Assembly (NCBI GenBank): GCA_036872755.1
Contig: JAVHNS010000001.1
Span: 992,001-1,056,000 of the forward strand
DNA from: Orbilia blumenaviensis
Lineage: Eukaryota > Ascomycota > Orbiliomycetes > Orbiliales > Orbiliaceae
Direction of reading: 5' to 3'
Length of the DNA stretch: 64,000 bases
Each line of letters starts with the position of its first letter. Position 1 is the stretch's first letter. The translations under genes were made by a program, and so were the position numbers. Below, piece by piece: positions 59,058 to 64,000 of this stretch. The notes below the pieces were generated by a model. The model saw only the letters and a program-made list of their open reading frames with translations. It was not told where the DNA came from and did not search any database.

Positions 59058-60116
59058 TCACGCCGACTTAACAGGACTAGCATAATCCTCATCCGGCAAA
59101 AACAAATGCCTCTCAGGCTTCTCTCCTTTCCTCAAAATACACATCCTAATAACACCACCAGAGCTTCCATCCCACTTAATAGCCTCCCTCAACGCCTCCT
59201 TTACAAAATTCATCCCTTCTTCCTTAGTCATCCCATCTTTCCAATAACTATCGCAAAAACCGTAGATGTAAGAACTACCGCTGCCTGCGATTGTGTATTT
59301 TGATTTGTGGAGGGATCCGCCGAGGGGGATGTTCCAGACTTGACCGCCGTGGTGACGGTCGACGCCGGCGACGATGATGCCGGCTGTTAGGGCGTCTTTG
59401 TTTGTGTAGCAGATTTCTTGGAAGATGGAGGCGGCGGTTTTGACGGATGGGGGGTGGCCGTTTTGGGTCCTGTAGCCTCTGTTAATATGGGAGGGGGGGA
59501 GGTCTTTAAAGGTATAGAAGAATTGGGAAGGGGGGGGAGGGGGGTGAGGTACTCGTAGAGATTGAGGTGGTAGCGGACGATATCGGCGACAGCCTGGGTG
59601 TCTGCAGCAGATCCGGATCTAAAAAGGGCCCACTAGGTTTAGCTACGGAGATATATATATATCCAATCGTGATGACGTACCGACAGCACCACACCGAATC
59701 AGTGATCTGTGTCAGCTTATCGGTGACACGGTTTGCAATATACGCTCCTGTTGTAGTCCTGCTGTCTGCGCCTAATATGACTCCACCGTCGAATTCGATG
59801 GCCATACTAAATATCCCCCCCTCTAGTTAGCAGCTGGCGATGGATATGGCGACGACGACGGAGGAGGAGGAGACGTACATTGAGGTTCCTAGACTGTGGA
59901 GTTAACTATGTTAGCCGGATGTTATAGATATAGATATGGATGTGGATAGATGTCGCAACGTACTTTACTTCTCCCTTCTTGAGGTGCTCCATGTCGACGT
60001 GGATGCCATCTATAGACCGATCCGGTCGTTAGCTATATAACTGTTTGGGCAGCTTCTGCTTTGGACGGGTTGGAATATGGCCGACCTTCGGTTAGATTCC
60101 CGGTTCTGGAGACCAT
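59058..60116 (-). CDS. PRE3: 20S proteasome subunit beta-1 (caspase-like)
   Basis: Six exons (60116-60086, 60009-59964, 59893-59879, 59806-59681, 59618-59553, 59478-59058) give 234 residues. Beta-1 is the subunit with peptidylglutamyl (caspase-like) activity. The propeptide of about 28 residues ends at Gly, and the mature catalytic Thr lies in [13 protein letters not shown]. Family blocks follow: [86 protein letters not shown] and [12 protein letters not shown]. The catalytic LGTS is on a 15-nt exon (59893-59879). All junctions keep frame with GT-AG sites. The carboxy tail is [16 protein letters not shown], slightly longer than in yeast. A secure identification. Confidence 0.94.
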
Positions 60117-63100
60117 GGTGGGTGGGGTTCTGCGAGGTAAATGGTTGTTATAGGATGACGGGAGGGGTTGAGCTGGAGCTGGAGCTGGAGCTGGAGTCTA
60201 TGGATGGGGTTGGTGATTGGGGGTTTGTGGAGGTTTGAAGGGTGGGATTGCGTGGAGAGGGAAGCTTGGAGCTGTTGGTGGTGGTGGAGTGTTGGGTGAG
60301 GTTTGAACGCGTGTGCGAGTTACCGGGGAGGGCTCTGGGGTGGGTTTGGTGTGTGCCCCGGGGATGAATGGGCAGTGACAACGCGGGTTTTTCACAGAAT
60401 CCAACGTTTGAGCTTTGAATGACGCGGTCTTATGCTCGAGCTCTACTATTAATATTGAAAACTGGGAGAAGGTCTCTCTTTGTGAGTATTGGTTGCAAAT
60501 TTGGATATTCTTGCGCAAAAGCGTCAAGCTTTTTCAAAATACATTGAATTTGAATCAGGCTAGTACTAACTAGATTCGCGAATTATAATAAATTTCATCA
60601 ATTGTCTGAGAGCGCCCAGTAAAATCACAAGGCTACCGTGAATCCATTCTCAAGCGGTGTGTTTGATCGTAAATTCAGTTTCTTAAAATTCTTTTTAAAC
60701 TGTTCGAAGTGTCGGGCTTGCAGAGTTTTGTCCTCGAAGTTTTGAAAGCGGCGACCTGACTACGTTATCAGATACTCTGGAGACGATAGCTGAACTAGAC
60801 ACGAATGCGTCAATCTTCAAGACTTTTAACTATGCTACCAGTTGTAATTCAAGATATGTATCTGTTATACTATGCTATTATCATGGCGAGTTTTGATCAA
60901 TTGAATGAGAATTACATTTCTTTCTTTTTTTGAGCTTAGTTGCATGTTTTCATAGAGTATTCTAGACTTTACTAAGGACTTCCCCAGACACTAACCATGA
61001 TCACGCTGTCTATTCCCTGATTCGGCACTGCCTGCGAACGCGATTCCAGCCATTTCGTAGCCACCGCCACTTTATAGCCGCTCCGGCTAAGGTAGCCTAA
61101 ATAGGTTCTGCACCCCTTGGTATCATGCATAATTTGAATCTTAGAATTGATAATGCCATAGCTCCCATAGCCGCTGTAGCTCCCACAGCCAGCTATTACA
61201 AGTGGACCTGTTGGCATTTTGTACTCCCATAAGCAAGCTTTAAAGTATTAGTTGGAATATTAAATGCTAGCGCCCGGGTGCGCTGCATGCTTCTGGTTTT
61301 CCTTCCGACCAGCAGCTGGATGCGATTTATGAGAACAAATAGTAAGGAGCGCGGTATTTTTGGCAGGCCAAACGAAGATCGAGATATCTTTTTGGGGGTA
61401 TATGGGCGGTTAGGAGTGGAAGTCTGCTGCAATCCGGGTGATTAATTTGCCCATTATTATAACATTCTTGATCTATAGCCTAGAACCTTAAACCCTTTCA
61501 CAAATCTGGGGTTTATTTCTTGTGCCTGACCGACGCCGCGTCCATATCCCGTACCAAACATAATATTAATGGCCGTCCTAGATATTAGTTGAATACAGTC
61601 CGGAAAGTTCGTTGACATCAAATCCAGTCCTCTTTAGTATCGAGATTTGGATGACAATGGGAGCTCTATTAAGAAAAGCCCAACTGTATATCTGCTTTTT
61701 TTTAGGCTTGTAATTGTGATTGTATTGACCTTCCTATTTCATGGCCGCAGCTTTGGTAATCTCGATTTAAAAACACTCATTTCCGCTAAATAGTCCAGAC
61801 CTCGGGTTCTATTAAATCCGAAATATTTAGGAGCATCTCCTCGGTATGCTGGCTGACTGTTGCACGTATACTGTGAGCGATTCGCCTGTGTTATAATATT
61901 GGTTGTTGACTTAGGGCCTGAGATGTAGCTCGTTAATGGGCATCCTTACAGCACGCTTGTGGTTTTTCGACAGACACTGATTTAAAAATGACCTGTCTGA
62001 CTAAACTCCAAATCGAGGCGCGTGCTCTTAAGTTCATGTACATACAGGAGCTAGCTAACTAGCTAGCTAGCTATATCATGATTCCAAAGATACGCAGGGC
62101 TATCTTCAGTGCATATTAGGCACCCGCTCAGTTTACATGCCTAATCGAACTATCCAAAGGGATGCTCCACAACTGCATTGAAGGTGGTTGGGGGGGGAGG
62201 TTTTTTTTTGTGCCCAAAAATCCAACATGCATCTGCGTTGGCCAATGATTCCGATCTGAGGCTCCCGAAAATAGTAAACGGATCCATTAGCTTCGGAACG
62301 GGTTCATCAGTGGCGACAGATGCACGACACGATGGCACATAAGTGAGTATTTGATCGACATAACACTCAACAATGCGGTCGATGGGTCTTACATAGAACA
62401 GCTTAAACAGCTAGCTCATCGCGCATGAACCGCGTGGTAAGTAAATCTACGACATCTTTTTTTTGTAAGATGGGCGAAATGACGCATTTTACGCAATTGC
62501 CGGGTGGGATCCTGATTGTTTAAGGGAATGATATGATCACTTGATTGAAAAATGAAAAGTAAGAAGAAGGGCAAAGTGCATCCGAGCTCCAAGGCAGTTT
62601 TGGAACAGAAATGTCTGTGCTATTAATATGGGAGGGACGAGACTGCAATTTCGCAGAGCGTTATTGTTAAGGAAGGACCCTGTCAATTGTGGAGAAAGGC
62701 AGCAGGGGCAGTCGCGATAGAACCCTGTTGATAGTTGAACGAGATAATATGACATGTTCGCCCCCCGTCGTGATAATGAGCCCCCCCTCACCCTGGTTAA
62801 TTGCGACGTTCGAGGTTGAAGGGAATTGTGGATTTTTGGCGATGTCGCTTCCGTGGGATAGCTGCGTGTTCCTAAACCTTCGTTCTGACTAGCAGTACTT
62901 GCATAGAATGTTCTTAGAATGAATATTTCTTATTTCTTTTTTCTTCTTTCTTTTCGTTCTTTGAAAAAATCTCTATCTTCACGATTTTAAATTTTTATTT
63001 TATTTTATTTTTTTAATTCTGACGCTGGTTCAATTAATTCTCCACTCACTCACTCATTTTCTTCATCTCATCGGAAACATCACGACCATCTTCAATCACC

Positions 63101-63314
63101 CTTCCTGTCCATCTTGAGTATCCGTTGCCGTTCTATTGAACTGTCTGCCTGCCTGCCTGCCTGTCTGTCTGTCTACCTGTCCGTCGGTCGTATTGAGTAG
63201 ACAAACAGACAAGCCAGAGTTTCCTTCCTCCTTTTCCTTCTCCCAGTGCCTTTTGTTTGTCCTGGAAACTGGCTTGTCTTGTTGGCGAGCCGACCGGGTT
63301 GCCGGTCTACCTCG
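60117..63314. other. Long intergenic region, no supported gene
   Basis: About 3.2 kb. A GAGCTG tandem run lies at 60170-60195 just upstream of the proteasome gene. From about 60530 to 62900 the sequence is AT-rich with scattered frames (for example 61217-60972 and 61432-61196 on the minus strand) that match nothing I know. A CT-rich leader with a CTGCCTGCCTGTCTGTCTG run occurs at 62940-63180, fitting the 5' leader of the last gene. Confidence 0.4.
63141..63175. repeat. (TGCC)n/(TGTC)n microsatellite in a 5' leader
   Basis: Tetranucleotide units switch from TGCC to TGTC. The run lies about 140-175 nt before the ATG of the last gene. Confidence 0.85.
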
Positions 63315-63998
63315 ATGCCACCTCAACTACCGCCATCACCGTCAGCACCAACACCTTCAACGTCTTCGCCCTCCTCCTCGCTGACTCCCACTCTCACTCC
63401 AACTTCCATTAGCAGTCCTCCTCCTCCCCCACCACAACATACGTCTAGGAAACCGAAGCTCCTATACATCTTTTCTTCCCGTCCGCTGTCCGTTTCCAAC
63501 GAGATCGACACGGATCCTATCACCGGCTTCAATACTCCCGTCAGCCCGACTGCAAAACCTGTCCAAATCTCGCTTGAATCGCTCCACACCGCTATTCTAA
63601 ACACAAGCCCGGAGTCACCTCCCGCCCAGCCATCGGCCCAACAGCCACCCCAACCGCCAGAACCAGTACCAATACAGACACCAGCACCAGCACCGGCACC
63701 GGCACCGGCACCAACATCGGCACCATCGTCACTGGCACCTCCACCGGCCGAATCCACCCAACAGCCGAACCCACTGCCTACTAGCTCGTCACAGCACTCC
63801 AGGCGTTCGTTCACAAAATCACGAAAACGATTCTCCACACTTACCAACCAAAGCCGACGGTCAACTGCCAGCACGATGTCGAACTTCTGGACCGACGTGG
63901 TTAATACTACTGCTTTTTCATACGTCAAGTTTTCAATCGCGGCGAGTACAGGCATTGCTGCTTTGTTATCTACTGCGCTATATTTCAAGCAAAAGTAA
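63315..63998 (+). CDS. N-terminal part of a proline-rich membrane protein, function unknown
   Basis: The first exon runs from the ATG at 63315 to about 63994, where AA|GTAAGT gives a canonical donor 6 nt before the window ends, so the gene continues outside. The frame is also open upstream to an ATG at 63246, but 63315 starts the Pro-rich protein after the pyrimidine-rich leader. About 226 residues are seen: Pro/Ser/Thr-rich with an AP(AP)n run (about 135-150), a basic stretch KSRKRFSTLTNQSRRST, then FWTDVVNTTAFSYVKFSIAA and a hydrophobic helix at about 205-223 ending ALYFKQK. A short membrane anchor ending in Y-F-K-Q-K before an intron is seen in ABHD12/13 or Bem46-type alpha/beta hydrolases, but nothing catalytic is in view, so this is only a guess. 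Confidence 0.6.
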   Translation: MPPQLPPSPSAPTPSTSSPSSSLTPTLTPTSISSPPPPPPQHTSRKPKLLYIFSSRPLSVSNEIDTDPITGFNTPVSPTAKPVQISLESLHTAILNTSPESPPAQPSAQQPPQPPEPVPIQTPAPAPAPAPAPTSAPSSLAPPPAESTQQPNPLPTSSSQHSRRSFTKSRKRFSTLTNQSRRSTASTMSNFWTDVVNTTAFSYVKFSIAASTGIAALLSTALYFKQK

Positions 63999-64000
63999 GT

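Noticed and set aside
63323..63988. 221-codon minus-strand frame rich in Gly/Ala/Val
   Set aside because: It is the complement of the Pro/Ala-rich exon of the + strand gene, whose hydrophobic helix and splice donor are better supported.

Overview
The window is nuclear DNA of a filamentous ascomycete (Pezizomycotina). The evidence is many short GT-AG introns of about 45-110 nt with CTAAC-type branch points, a complete set of fungal housekeeping orthologues (eIF3m, Lsm5, Fcf1, Pex10, Ura6, Mpc1, proteasome beta-1), a sphingolipid C9-methyltransferase (a filamentous-fungal enzyme), and intergenic regions of 0.5-3.5 kb full of poly-A/T, TA and short tandem repeats. The class cannot be fixed from sequence alone; an early-branching group such as Orbiliomycetes or Pezizomycetes is my guess. 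No tRNA, rRNA, CRISPR or intact transposon was recognised.

Layout. 1-16 kb is a housekeeping block: eIF3m (cut by the window edge), a METTL7/TMT1-like methyltransferase, LSM5, a large DEDDy (WRN-type) 3'-5' exonuclease protein, sphingolipid C9-methyltransferase, FCF1 and PEX10. 17-25 kb holds an SRA-domain protein with an inverted, diverged copy of its last exon nearby, a membrane-anchored UMP kinase and MPC1. 26.6-40.3 kb looks accessory: a large helical/TPR-like protein of unknown function, a divergent tyrosyl-tRNA synthetase paralogue, an isopenicillin-N-synthase-type 2OG/Fe(II) oxygenase, a heme-oxygenase-like di-iron oxidase (HDO family) and a class I glutamine amidotransferase, separated by long empty stretches. 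41-43.7 kb carries a small secreted protein followed directly, on its own strand, by an array of twelve hairpin elements. 46-60 kb returns to conserved genes: a CSI2-like membrane protein, a glycine-rich RRM protein, a small START/SRPBCC-like protein, INSIG and proteasome beta-1. The window ends inside a proline-rich membrane protein gene.

The most unusual signal is the hairpin array at 41608-43020. Each of the 12 units has the same 23-26-nt core. The flanks differ from unit to unit but remain complementary within a unit. Mismatches read as A.C on the + strand become G.U wobbles on the - strand, so the pattern fits an RNA structure transcribed from the - strand, in the 3' region of the secreted-protein gene. 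The second is the TyrRS paralogue: ATP-binding motifs are intact, but the two residues that read the tyrosine hydroxyl in normal enzymes are replaced. It lies near two iron oxygenases, which raises the possibility of an aminoacyl-tRNA- or aminoacyl-AMP-using biosynthetic locus.

Gene models were spliced by hand from frame, GT-AG sites and family alignment from memory. Exon edges are reliable where the family is conserved and less so at starts of fast-evolving genes.
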